Assembly (NCBI GenBank): GCA_030632625.1
Contig: DAOVUK010000142.1
Span: forward strand, 1-7,430
Length of the DNA: 7,430 nucleotides
Origin: Gammaproteobacteria bacterium
GTDB lineage: Bacteria; Pseudomonadota; Gammaproteobacteria; GRL18
Reading direction: 5' to 3'
The stretch's first letter is position 1. Each line of letters begins with the position of its first letter. Both the position numbers and the translations under genes were made by a program. Shown piece after piece: positions 1 to 7,241 of the stretch. The notes beneath the pieces are model-generated. The model was not told where the DNA came from. It did no database searches and saw nothing but the letters and a program-made list of their open reading frames with translations.

Positions 1-133
1 CCTGGTTCACCTGTTCAATCGCTTCAAGGCCATTGCCGGCTTCAATTAACAGGTGATCCTGATTAATTTCCCTGAACAGGTGGAGCAGTCTTTCCCGTGC
101 CAGAGGTTCATCATCCGCGATAAGAATTTTCAT
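1..133 (-). CDS. algR: AlgR-like LytTR-family response regulator, N-terminal fragment
   Basis: Only the first 44 codons are present; the gene runs off the left edge of the window. The protein begins MKILIADDEPLARERL, which is the typical start of a CheY-like receiver domain. The first beta strand is followed by the acidic pair Asp7-Asp8 that helps bind magnesium, and then by the EPLARERL helix that is very characteristic of AlgR and LytR-type regulators. The phosphoacceptor aspartate (near residue 54 in AlgR) and any LytTR DNA-binding domain lie outside the window, so the output domain is inferred from family and context. It lies 46 bp downstream of the AlgZ-like kinase on the same strand, the usual kinase-regulator order, and is probably co-transcribed with it. 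No strong Shine-Dalgarno sequence precedes the ATG; CCTAAAT is the immediate upstream context. In Pseudomonas, AlgR controls alginate, pilus and virulence genes; whether that holds here is unknown. Confidence 0.88.
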   Translation of the reverse strand, partial: MKILIADDEPLARERLLHLFREINQDHLLIEAGNGLEAIEQVNQ

Positions 134-165
134 ATTTAGGTGTTGTCTCAGGTGCTGCCTTAGGC

Positions 166-180
166 GTTAGTGTTAGTGTT
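166..180. repeat. Short 6-bp tandem repeat between algZ and algR
   Basis: GTTAGT is repeated two and a half times immediately after the kinase stop codon, in the 46-bp gap before the response regulator. It is a simple low-complexity repeat. On the minus strand it reads as AACACT repeats and forms most of an eight-codon reading frame that begins at the ATG overlapping the kinase stop codon. Its function is unknown. Confidence 0.6.
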
Positions 181-1277
181 CATATGTCATTTTTTGTCTG
201 ATACGGCATGAACAAAACAGCAAAGTAAATATCATTTTCTTCGTGACAGCTCATTGATGCTCTGCCATTAAAATGTGCATTCAGTCTTTCGCGTATATTT
301 GCCTGTGCCATCTTATTACCCTGGCGATGCACTAAATTTTTGCTATTGGTATTTTGTACTGTAATTTTCAGCTGATTTTTATCAAACTCACCGCTGACGA
401 CAATACTGCCGCCATTAATCTCCGGTTCAATTCCATGAAAAATCGCATTTTCAAGTAACGGCTGAAGTATCAGCGCCGGGACCATAGCATCATCCGGTAT
501 GGCCGCAACTTGCCAGCGAATGGATAAGCGCTCATCCAGGCGTTGTTTTTCAATATCAATATAATGCTCACTCAGTGTCAGCTCCCGTGACCAGCTAATC
601 AGTTCACGCTCTTCTCTAAAGAGCATGCGAAATAAGTCAGCCAGATCTTCAGTAATACGTTCTGCCACTTCAGGCCGTGTGCGTGTCAGACTGGCAATAG
701 TATTCATACTATTAAAAAGAAAATGCGGTCGTATTCTGGCTTGTAACAGCTGCAGTTTGGTACGGCTCTCTGCTTCAATTTTTATTCGCCATTGATACTG
801 GACATAAAAATAATGCAAAGCCAGAGCACTGATAATACCGCCAATGAGCAGATTATGTAGTAGAAACTCCCAATGTGATGCCGAAGATATGATGTCAGTG
901 ATATAATATGTCTGCATAATATAGAACGTCAGTTCACTAATAAAGGCAATCATTAAGAGTACGGCCAGATAACTGCTCAACGCCACAAACTGATTGGAAT
1001 AGTTTTTAAAAAACGGCCGTAACAGACACAAAATACTACTGCACATTAAGCCATTCCATTGAATGAAAAGGGAAATCAGTGCTAAATCACTCCATAACTG
1101 CTGGTCCATTCTCAATGGTGCCAGAGTCAGAATAAAGGCCAGCAACTCTCCGATAATGACCACAGCGAAAACCATCCTCAAGGAACAAAAATCGGGCAGA
1201 AACAAAGAGTTTGGTACTGTGTTATTGTTAATCTGCTTTGCCGTATTCAGTTTAGGATAGCTTTTCATTTTAGGCAT
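180..1277 (-). CDS. algZ: AlgZ/FimS-like LytS-family sensor histidine kinase
   Basis: This 365-residue membrane kinase is the likely partner of the adjacent AlgR-like regulator. The N-terminal half is hydrophobic, with about four membrane segments (roughly residues 34-55, 62-86, 100-122 and 138-160), and there is no large periplasmic domain. The His_kinase (PF06580) region follows: the phosphoacceptor is His185 in RIRPHFLFNSMNTIASLTR, the family hallmark. The ATP-binding N box is LQPLLENAIFHG (271-282), with Glu276 and Asn277. The expected DxGxG lid motif is absent; NTNSKN (309-314) stands in its place. GNKMAQANIRERL (320-332) replaces the usual glycine-rich G2 and helix. From memory, P. aeruginosa AlgZ is similarly unorthodox, so this supports the assignment. 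Start choice is uncertain: ATG codons at residues 1 and 4 are both possible and neither has a good ribosome binding site. The stop codon overlaps an ATG (ATGA). The gene is divergent from argH, as in pseudomonads. Confidence 0.9.
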   Translation of the reverse strand: MPKMKSYPKLNTAKQINNNTVPNSLFLPDFCSLRMVFAVVIIGELLAFILTLAPLRMDQQLWSDLALISLFIQWNGLMCSSILCLLRPFFKNYSNQFVALSSYLAVLLMIAFISELTFYIMQTYYITDIISSASHWEFLLHNLLIGGIISALALHYFYVQYQWRIKIEAESRTKLQLLQARIRPHFLFNSMNTIASLTRTRPEVAERITEDLADLFRMLFREERELISWSRELTLSEHYIDIEKQRLDERLSIRWQVAAIPDDAMVPALILQPLLENAIFHGIEPEINGGSIVVSGEFDKNQLKITVQNTNSKNLVHRQGNKMAQANIRERLNAHFNGRASMSCHEENDIYFAVLFMPYQTKNDI

Positions 1278-1504
1278 TCTGGTCAGTATACAGCCATTAT
1301 CAGCTTCTGGAATTACTCAACAGCTTAGTACACAGAACATAAAAAATCTGTTAAAAGTGACATAAATTGATGATTTTATGATTATTTTATTCGATTTCGG
1401 TTTATAATGACCGTTTTTAAATGCTCAGGGTCTCGAACAAAAGATTTATCCCATCTTGCTTGTCTTTATTCCCGAGCTCCTTACTAACGGACCAATGAAT
1501 CGCT
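1278..1504. promoter_or_regulatory. Divergent algZ / argH intergenic region with argH promoter
   Basis: This 227-bp AT-rich region must serve both the kinase operon (minus) and argH (plus). The best promoter element is a perfect TATAAT at 1403-1408 on the plus strand, predicting argH transcription from about 1415 and a leader of about 90 nt. The matching -35 region (around 1379-1386, TGATTATT) is weak, and there is no extended -10 TG. On the minus strand several partial -10 boxes occur, such as the reverse complement of ATTATC at 1298-1303, but none has a convincing -35 partner, so no kinase promoter is assigned. The leader holds a short dyad AAGAT/ATCTT (1441-1445 and 1453-1457). I could not recognise an ArgR or AlgR operator with confidence. 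Confidence 0.5.
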
Positions 1505-2932
1505 ATGTCTGACACCACTAATACCTCCGCTCCTGCCTCCGGGAAAGCACAGCAGGCAGAAAAACCCTGGAATGGTCGCTTTACTGAACCAACCGATGCC
1601 TTTGTTGAAGCTTTTACTGCTTCTGTCACTTTTGATCAACGCATGTACCAGCAAGATATCGCCGGTTCTGTCGCTCATGCAAAAATGCTGGCACATGTCG
1701 GTGTGCTCACTGAAGATGAGCGTGATCAGATTATTGCCGGCCTTAGTCAGATAAAAGCAACCATTGAAGCAGGTGAATTCAACTGGTCCATTACGCTTGA
1801 AGATGTTCATATGAATATTGAAGCCGCTCTGACTGATTTAATTGGTGTCACAGGTAAGAAGCTGCATACCGGTCGCTCCAGAAATGATCAGGTTGCCACG
1901 GATATTCGTCTCTATTTACGTGATGAAATTGACCAGATTGTCAGCGAGCTGAAACGTCTGCAAAATGCATTAATTGATCTGGCTGAGAATGAAGCCGATA
2001 CCATTATGCCGGGTTTTACCCACTTACAAACTGCTCAGCCAGTCACCTTTGGGCATCATATGCTGGCCTGGTTTGAGAACCTTGAACGTGACCGCAGTCG
2101 TTTTATCGACTGCCGCAAACGTGTCAATGTCATGCCGCTGGGTGCAGCTGCTCTGGCAGGAACAACCTATCCTATTGACCGTGCTTTTGCAGCACGTGAA
2201 TTGGGCTTTGAAGGTATCTGTGAAAATTCACTGGATGCCGTCAGTGATCGTGATTTCGCCATTGAATTAACCGCCGTTGCGGCTATATTGATGACTCATT
2301 TATCGCGTTTCTCTGAAGAACTGGTTTTGTGGGCCTCAGCACAATTCAATTTTGTTGAGTTGAGTGATAGTTTCTGTACCGGCTCATCGATTATGCCGCA
2401 AAAAAAGAATCCTGATGTGCCCGAACTGGTACGCGGCAAAACAGGCCGTGTTAATGGTCACCTCATTAGTCTTCTCACTTTAATGAAGGGCCAGCCGCTG
2501 GCTTATAATAAGGATAATCAAGAGGATAAGGAGCCGCTATTCGACACTGTTGATACTCTGAAAGGCTCTCTGAAGGTTTATGCTGATATGATGGGCCATG
2601 TCACTGTGAATAAAGAAGCTATGCGCGAAGCCGCAATACGCGGCTTTTCAACTGCAACTGATTTAGCGGATTATCTGGTTCGTGCCGGTGTACCCTTTCG
2701 TGATGCCCATGAGGTCGTTGGTAAAGCTGTTCGTCTGGGTGTCGACAGCAAACGTGATCTGGCAGAAATATCTTTGCCGGAATTACAACAGTTTTCTGCT
2801 CAAATCCAGGCTGATGTCTTTGATGTACTCACTCTGGAAGGCTCTGTTTCAGCGCGCAACCACCTGGGCGGAACAGCACCTGAACAGGTTAGGGCTGCAG
2901 TCAAACGGGCACGGCTGAGAATTGAAGAATAA
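1505..2932 (+). CDS. argH: Argininosuccinate lyase
   Basis: This 475-residue cytosolic enzyme carries out the last step of arginine biosynthesis, splitting argininosuccinate into arginine and fumarate. It belongs to the fumarase/aspartase superfamily and normally works as a homotetramer. Hallmarks seen are the substrate-binding [13 protein letters not shown] (121-133), the catalytic histidine in [10 protein letters not shown] (His173), and the superfamily signature [11 protein letters not shown] (293-303), whose flexible loop carries the catalytic serine. The core begins at KPWNGRF near residue 20; the first 19 residues are a polar Ser/Thr/Ala-rich extension that makes the protein slightly longer than the usual 457-470. 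The start at 1505 is favoured by reading-frame continuity, but the ribosome binding site is poor: ACGGA lies about 13 bases upstream. An internal start is possible but no good candidate precedes the core. The gene is divergent from the AlgZ-like gene and convergent with the PAS/GGDEF gene. Nothing suggests it is broken. Confidence 0.97.
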   Translation: MSDTTNTSAPASGKAQQAEKPWNGRFTEPTDAFVEAFTASVTFDQRMYQQDIAGSVAHAKMLAHVGVLTEDERDQIIAGLSQIKATIEAGEFNWSITLEDVHMNIEAALTDLIGVTGKKLHTGRSRNDQVATDIRLYLRDEIDQIVSELKRLQNALIDLAENEADTIMPGFTHLQTAQPVTFGHHMLAWFENLERDRSRFIDCRKRVNVMPLGAAALAGTTYPIDRAFAARELGFEGICENSLDAVSDRDFAIELTAVAAILMTHLSRFSEELVLWASAQFNFVELSDSFCTGSSIMPQKKNPDVPELVRGKTGRVNGHLISLLTLMKGQPLAYNKDNQEDKEPLFDTVDTLKGSLKVYADMMGHVTVNKEAMREAAIRGFSTATDLADYLVRAGVPFRDAHEVVGKAVRLGVDSKRDLAEISLPELQQFSAQIQADVFDVLTLEGSVSARNHLGGTAPEQVRAAVKRARLRIEE

Positions 2933-3030
2933 GTTGTAAGTTGTAAGTCCAAAGAAAAATCAAAAGAAATTTTTGGACATGGCTGATTCTATGTGGTTTT
3001 TCCTGCTTTTGACTTACAACTTATAACTTC
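2931..3030. terminator. Inverted repeat between convergent genes, probable bidirectional terminator
   Basis: The argH stop codon runs into a tandem TAAGTTG repeat (2930-2949). Positions 2931-2949 are the reverse complement of 3012-3030 at 18 of 19 positions, with a gap of about 62 nt. A second, smaller dyad lies inside: GTCCAAA (2947-2953) pairs perfectly with TTTGGAC (2972-2978). The two structures share bases 2947-2949, so they compete at that edge. The whole unit almost fills the gap between the convergent argH and PAS/GGDEF genes, which suits a terminator or transcription barrier. Neither strand shows a compact GC-rich stem followed by a clean U tract, so a canonical intrinsic terminator is not demonstrated. 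Confidence 0.5.
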
Positions 3031-3032
3031 TT

Positions 3033-3872
3033 TTAAACTGATTCAGAATTCAGTTCTGCTACTGCCCGCTGCAGAAACATTTCTACATCATCACCTTTTT
3101 GCCACTCGCTGAGACCATAACTGATATGCTTCACATCCCGGGCAATATTTTGCAGGCTGCTATTTAATTTTTTAATCAGTATTTCTGCTGATTCATAAAC
3201 GGTTTCCGGCAACAGCAAAACAAAGTCAAAGTCTTTTAAATGCCCGACAATATCAGCCCAACGCATTTGATCCTTTAATAACTGACTGATCATTAGACGC
3301 ATTTGCTCTACTTTTTCCTGAGTCGCGTCGTCCTGCACAGTTAAATCAGACTCCGACAGGTATTCAACATTCATCAATACCACAGACAAAGGGTTGTTGT
3401 ATCGACGGCTTCTGGAGACTTCTAAATTCAATGTTTGAAACATGCTGTAATGATTCAGCATACCGGTAACAGCATCATGTGACATTTTATGAGTGAGCGT
3501 ACTTTCTAACTGTAAAAGCTGCTTTTCAGCATGTACTTTTTCACTGATATCAGCATAATAACAAACGGTCAGTTGCTGCTTTTTCTGCTCAAATTGTTCT
3601 CCGTTAAGCAGCATGACATCCTGTAACGCTATCCACTTGTCCAGAATCCCGGCAAATACTTCTACGCGGGCGGCGGCATTTAATACTTGTTTTAAACAAG
3701 GTTCTTTCATGTCACCGGCAGACAGGCCAATAAGATTTTCACGTTCCAGGCCCAAAAAATCGCAAAATGCCTGATTTAGCCAATAAATACGCTGGTTTTC
3801 ATCAATAATGATGATAAAAGAAGGACTATTTTCCAATAAATAGAAACAAAATGGTGAATTTATATTTGACAT
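3033..3872 (-). CDS. PAS domain protein with degenerate GGDEF domain, probably not a diguanylate cyclase
   Basis: This 279-residue soluble signalling protein has a PAS-like sensor domain at about residues 8-112 (SPSFIIIIDENQRIYWLNQA and the strand LTVCYYADIS), a helical linker at 112-130, and a GGDEF-fold domain from 131 to the end. The GGDEF domain entry is clear: HDAVTGMLNHYSM (132-144) matches the family's DxLTGLxNR start, and PLSVVLMNVEYL (161-172) matches the PLSxxxxDID strand. The metal-binding aspartates are changed (Asn168, Glu170), and the signature loop reads KDFDF (213-217) instead of GGDEF, followed by the expected LLLPET. The RxxD product-inhibition site is not evident. I infer loss of cyclase activity and a role as a receptor, scaffold or partner. 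No signal peptide or membrane segment is visible. It is divergent from cyaA, sharing a 266-bp promoter region, and convergent with argH. The signal bound by the PAS domain is unknown. Confidence 0.85.
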   Translation of the reverse strand: MSNINSPFCFYLLENSPSFIIIIDENQRIYWLNQAFCDFLGLERENLIGLSAGDMKEPCLKQVLNAAARVEVFAGILDKWIALQDVMLLNGEQFEQKKQQLTVCYYADISEKVHAEKQLLQLESTLTHKMSHDAVTGMLNHYSMFQTLNLEVSRSRRYNNPLSVVLMNVEYLSESDLTVQDDATQEKVEQMRLMISQLLKDQMRWADIVGHLKDFDFVLLLPETVYESAEILIKKLNSSLQNIARDVKHISYGLSEWQKGDDVEMFLQRAVAELNSESV

Positions 3873-3906
3873 CGTATTATTTACACCCGTTTTACCAATA
3901 ATTTAC

Positions 3907-3917
3907 AAATTATAGCA
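3907..3917 (-). promoter_or_regulatory. Extended -10 promoter for the PAS/GGDEF gene
   Basis: On the minus strand this reads TGCTATAATTT: a perfect TATAAT box (3909-3914) preceded by the TGn extension. Transcription would begin near 3902, giving a leader of about 30 nt before the ATG at 3872. No good -35 hexamer lies 16-18 bp upstream, which is usual for extended -10 promoters. The same 11-mer occurs in the divergent cyaA promoter. Confidence 0.6.
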
Positions 3918-4008
3918 CTTAATTGGCAAACCACCATCTGGGATAAAAAGTTCCTCTTTTCAATGCACCTCAATTTTTGCATAGAGCAAATTAAATACTC
4001 TATATTTC

Positions 4009-4026
4009 TTTCGATACATATCGAAA
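4009..4026. promoter_or_regulatory. 18-bp palindrome upstream of the cyaA promoter, candidate operator
   Basis: TTTCGATA and TATCGAAA form perfect 8-bp half-sites around a CA centre. The site lies just upstream of the predicted cyaA -10 box, at about -53 to -36 relative to the expected start of transcription. This position suits an activator or a repressor that overlaps the -35 region. Ten bases of it (ATACATATCG, 4014-4023) recur at 4107-4116 in the cyaA leader. The binding protein cannot be identified from the sequence. Confidence 0.5.
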
Positions 4027-4046
4027 ATGGTTATTTTAACAATTAC

Positions 4047-4055
4047 TGCTATAAT
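4047..4055 (+). promoter_or_regulatory. Extended -10 promoter for cyaA
   Basis: TGC followed by a perfect TATAAT (4050-4055) predicts transcription from about 4062 and a leader of about 77 nt. The -35 region (ATGGTTA, 4027-4033) is poor, as expected of an extended -10 promoter or one that needs an activator. Confidence 0.6.
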
Positions 4056-4076
4056 TTTATTTAACCAATACAATTT

Positions 4077-4099
4077 TACCCTGTGATGTCTTAAGGGTA
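4077..4099 (+). promoter_or_regulatory. Dyad in the cyaA 5' leader
   Basis: TACCCT (4077-4082) and AGGGTA (4094-4099) form a perfect 6-bp inverted repeat around 11 nt. It falls about 15 nt into the predicted cyaA transcript, so it could be an RNA hairpin or an operator. It does not cover the start codon. Confidence 0.35.
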
Positions 4100-4138
4100 T
4101 AAAGCAATACATATCGGTTCTGCAGAAAAAATATTTTT

Positions 4139-7100
4139 ATGACTCATAGAACAACAACTTCTACGCGCAATAAAGCGGATAAATTCTACCTCGAAAACCT
4201 GGATCATAAAAAAACATTACGCAAATATTTACAACTCAATAGTTTAAAACTGCAGCGTACTAAAGATTCTCTTAAACAGCGGCAGGTTGATTTTTTACAA
4301 CTGCTGCCTCTTTTATTTCATATTAATCACCCATCATTACCAGGTTTTGTATCCACACAATGCCCGGCCGGCATCCCAAAATTCAACCCGGATAAAGACA
4401 CGCTTCGCTGTGCCAGAAAAATGACCCGAAGCTTTGAATACAAACGCCGGGCATACCGGCAATATGATATTAATGCTCTGTATTTTATGGGTAGTACAGG
4501 CACAATTGCTTACTCAGATAAGAGTGATTTTGATATCTGGGTTTGTCATCGTGAAGATCTTTCCAGGCTTGAACTGAAGGAATTACAACTTAAAACTGAG
4601 CGATTATCCCAATGGTGTTTAGAATTTAACCTGGAGGCAAATTTCTTTTTAATTAATACTGATAATTTTCGCCAGGGAAAAATTGATAAACTGTCTTCTG
4701 AAAGCAGCGGCACAACACAACATTTACTTCTGCTGGAAGAATTTTATCGTACATCCATGCTGCTTGCAGGACGTTATCCAATCTGGTGGCTGGTTCCACC
4801 TCAATTTGAAAATGACTACGATGAATATGTCGAAAACATCATTCACAAACGATTGCTCAATGAATATGATTTTTTAAATTTCGGCTCAGTCAATCATATT
4901 CTTGCTGAGGAGTTTTATGGGGCAACCTTATGGCATATTTACAAAGGTATTGATTCACCTTACAAATCAATATTAAAACTTCTGTTAATGGAGTGTTATG
5001 CCAAGGAACATCCCAACATTGATCTTCTCTGTCTGCAGTTTAAACGTATAGTCTATACTGAAGACAAACCTGACATAGATGAACTTGACCCTTATATTAT
5101 GATGATGGGGAAAATCACACAACATCTCATTGAAGAAAAAAGTTTAGCTCGCCTTGATTTGGCAAGACAATGTCTGTATTTGAAAGTCAATGAATCTCTG
5201 ACCGCATTAAGAACTGCAGCATCTCATGAGTGGCGCCAGAAAATCATGCGTAAGCTGATTTCACAATGGCAGTGGACGCAACAGACATTACTTTTACTGG
5301 ATGGCCGAAATAACTGGAAAATTGAAGAAGTCACTCAGGAACACAAGAATATTATTGAAGCGCTAACCTATAGCTATCGAAAGCTGTCAGATTTTTTTCG
5401 TTATCAAAATAGGGATATTCGTATCAGCAAACGTGATTTGCATATTTTAGGTCGTAAACTCTATGCTGCTTTTGAAAAGAAAGCAGGTAAAATTGAAGTG
5501 ATCAGTCATGATAATCAAATTGATCTGCATGAGTCCCACGCGTCACTATACCCCATCAGTTATGAACAACCAAAAGACAAACAAGACAGCCTGACAAACA
5601 AACTTCTTTCAGATAGAGAAGTAGGCTGGGCTTTTTATATCGGTGCATTTAACAATATTGATATAAAAACAACCCTGCCGGTAAAAAAATCAACTCAGCT
5701 GATCAAACTTTTATGCTGGGCTTTTTTTAATCGGGTTATCAGCAGTCAGACAAGTTTTATTTTAAGCAAGGAAATACAGGTTCTTAACAGCCGCGAAATA
5801 AAACAAATTATAGAAGCGCTGGAACATGTTTTTCCTGATGCAACTCCAGGTCATGCCTGTATGGAAGACCTGGCTAAGCCTGCACAACTGGATTTAAATA
5901 TATTATTCTTAAATATTGGTGTCGATCCGTTTCTTAGTCACCATGCCAGTGGTACACAAATCGCAAGCAAACAGACCCATGCACTTAATTATGGTTCGAT
6001 ACATGAGAATCTTCTCATGACCATTGATCAGGTTTTATTAACCAGCTGGCGAGAAGTGATGACACAACACTTTGATGGTGAAAATGGCCTGCTGGAGTGT
6101 TTGTGCCATTATTTAAAGTGGAATCATGAAACTGAAACTGCACAAAAAGCGTCCATCCCTAAACGTCCGACTTTAGTGTGCTGTTTTTCTTCGATTCGCA
6201 GCGAGGCGATTTCAAGATGCATTAGTGAATTGTTTAATAATGTTCTGGATGCTTTTCATGGCAAAAAAAACACCTTAAACACACGCTATTTATTCACTGT
6301 TAAAGAAAGTTTTTATATGATATGGCAGGAAGAAAGCGGTCCTAAATATCAAAAGATACCTGATCAAAAAGAATTATTAAGAGAATTAGCTTATCCTCTG
6401 CCCAAATTTAATTCGCTTAAGATTGATCCTGCATTCTCAGAATTTAAAGTACTCCGACTTATTTTTAGCCGTAACAAAGAAAACTTTATTCAATTATTTT
6501 ATCAAAATCATCGCAAAACAGCTGATATTTATATTATTGATGAACGCGGCAGTCTCTATCACCAGTCAACCCATATTGAAACAAATAATATCCATATTAA
6601 TCATTTTGTTTTATTTTTAGACTCAGTTGTTAACCGGCTCAGTTATAGCAGCAGCTATTTTGACGGTACACTCGATAATATCATCAATAGTACATTTGAT
6701 GATTCATTGATTTCATCACTGGCTGATCTTGATTCCTATGAATCAGACATTGACCTGCAGCTGGAAGTCTTTGAAATTCAAAAGCAACCCCCCGGTAAAC
6801 TGATACTTGAAGAACAATTTTCTAAACTGCAAAGCATGCCGACACAGTTTTTTAGAATCCAGGTCATTGCAGATTTAAATAAGGATGGCAGTCGACGTTA
6901 TATCATTTATGCGAATGAAAAAGAATTTAATTCATTTGAATATGGACGAGATGTTTATAATAAAGTCGCAGAAGAAGTTATCAGCAGCAGACATGACAGA
7001 CAACATTATCCTATTTACATTACCGATATTGATTTATCACCCGCACTCAAAGAAGCAGAAAGCAGTCATGGCATTCAAGCCACACAGCTGCTTAAATTTA

Positions 7101-7147
7101 AGCAGGAGATCGAGCGCCGTTTAAATCAGGCAATCAAAAACCTGTAA
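4139..7147 (+). CDS. cyaA: Class I adenylate cyclase
   Basis: This 1002-residue enzyme makes cAMP from ATP in the cytoplasm, feeding a CRP/Vfr-type regulator. The N-terminal catalytic domain (about 40-550) matches remembered E. coli CyaA blocks: LLPLLFHINHPSLPGF (55-70); the nucleotidyltransferase motif MGSTGTIAYSDKSDFDIWVC (117-136) with Gly118-Ser119 and the metal-binding Asp130 and Asp132; GTTQHLLLLEEFYRT (191-205); and GIDSPYKSILKLLLMECYA (270-288). The C-terminal half is the poorly conserved regulatory region. Near the end, a segment running from QFFRIQVIADL (903 on) to YPIYITDIDLS (957-967) resembles, from memory, the end of Pseudomonas CyaA more than that of enteric CyaA. The protein is about 150 residues longer than E. 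coli CyaA. No membrane segment is seen. The start at 4139 has no recognisable Shine-Dalgarno sequence (A-rich then ATATTTTT), which suggests weak translation, as for other cyaA genes. The frame is intact; composition is AT-richer than argH. Confidence 0.96.
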   Translation: MTHRTTTSTRNKADKFYLENLDHKKTLRKYLQLNSLKLQRTKDSLKQRQVDFLQLLPLLFHINHPSLPGFVSTQCPAGIPKFNPDKDTLRCARKMTRSFEYKRRAYRQYDINALYFMGSTGTIAYSDKSDFDIWVCHREDLSRLELKELQLKTERLSQWCLEFNLEANFFLINTDNFRQGKIDKLSSESSGTTQHLLLLEEFYRTSMLLAGRYPIWWLVPPQFENDYDEYVENIIHKRLLNEYDFLNFGSVNHILAEEFYGATLWHIYKGIDSPYKSILKLLLMECYAKEHPNIDLLCLQFKRIVYTEDKPDIDELDPYIMMMGKITQHLIEEKSLARLDLARQCLYLKVNESLTALRTAASHEWRQKIMRKLISQWQWTQQTLLLLDGRNNWKIEEVTQEHKNIIEALTYSYRKLSDFFRYQNRDIRISKRDLHILGRKLYAAFEKKAGKIEVISHDNQIDLHESHASLYPISYEQPKDKQDSLTNKLLSDREVGWAFYIGAFNNIDIKTTLPVKKSTQLIKLLCWAFFNRVISSQTSFILSKEIQVLNSREIKQIIEALEHVFPDATPGHACMEDLAKPAQLDLNILFLNIGVDPFLSHHASGTQIASKQTHALNYGSIHENLLMTIDQVLLTSWREVMTQHFDGENGLLECLCHYLKWNHETETAQKASIPKRPTLVCCFSSIRSEAISRCISELFNNVLDAFHGKKNTLNTRYLFTVKESFYMIWQEESGPKYQKIPDQKELLRELAYPLPKFNSLKIDPAFSEFKVLRLIFSRNKENFIQLFYQNHRKTADIYIIDERGSLYHQSTHIETNNIHINHFVLFLDSVVNRLSYSSSYFDGTLDNIINSTFDDSLISSLADLDSYESDIDLQLEVFEIQKQPPGKLILEEQFSKLQSMPTQFFRIQVIADLNKDGSRRYIIYANEKEFNSFEYGRDVYNKVAEEVISSRHDRQHYPIYITDIDLSPALKEAESSHGIQATQLLKFKQEIERRLNQAIKNL

Positions 7148-7241
7148 GATCCAGCAGGCAAAAAGCAAGAGTATGGGATATGTCTTGTCTCTGCAAATTG
7201 TATGGTTCTTTACAAACTTACGTATTTTCCAAATAGCAGCA

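Noticed and set aside
1358..1400. ArgR operator upstream of argH
   Set aside because: The AT-rich stretch has TGAT and ATTC fragments but no paired TGAAT/ATTCA halves at the right spacing.
1409..1422. AlgR-box-like ACCGTTTTT near the argH promoter
   Set aside because: It keeps only the CCGTT part of the known CCGTTCGTC-type motif, which is too little in a T-rich context.
1484..1810. 108-codon open frame on the minus strand across the argH start
   Set aside because: It lies antisense to clear argH coding sequence, has no recognisable domain or ribosome binding site, and is explained as a shadow frame.
1974..2270. 98-codon plus-strand frame inside argH
   Set aside because: It is out of frame with argH and its translation shows no protein-like pattern; the argH frame carries the family motifs throughout.
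4082..4097. Possible CRP/Vfr site starting with TGTGA in the cyaA leader
   Set aside because: Only the left half-site matches; the right half reads AAGGG instead of TCACA, and the position is downstream of the predicted promoter.
6423..6620. 65-codon hydrophobic frame inside cyaA
   Set aside because: It is an out-of-frame shadow of the AT-rich cyaA coding sequence with no start signal.
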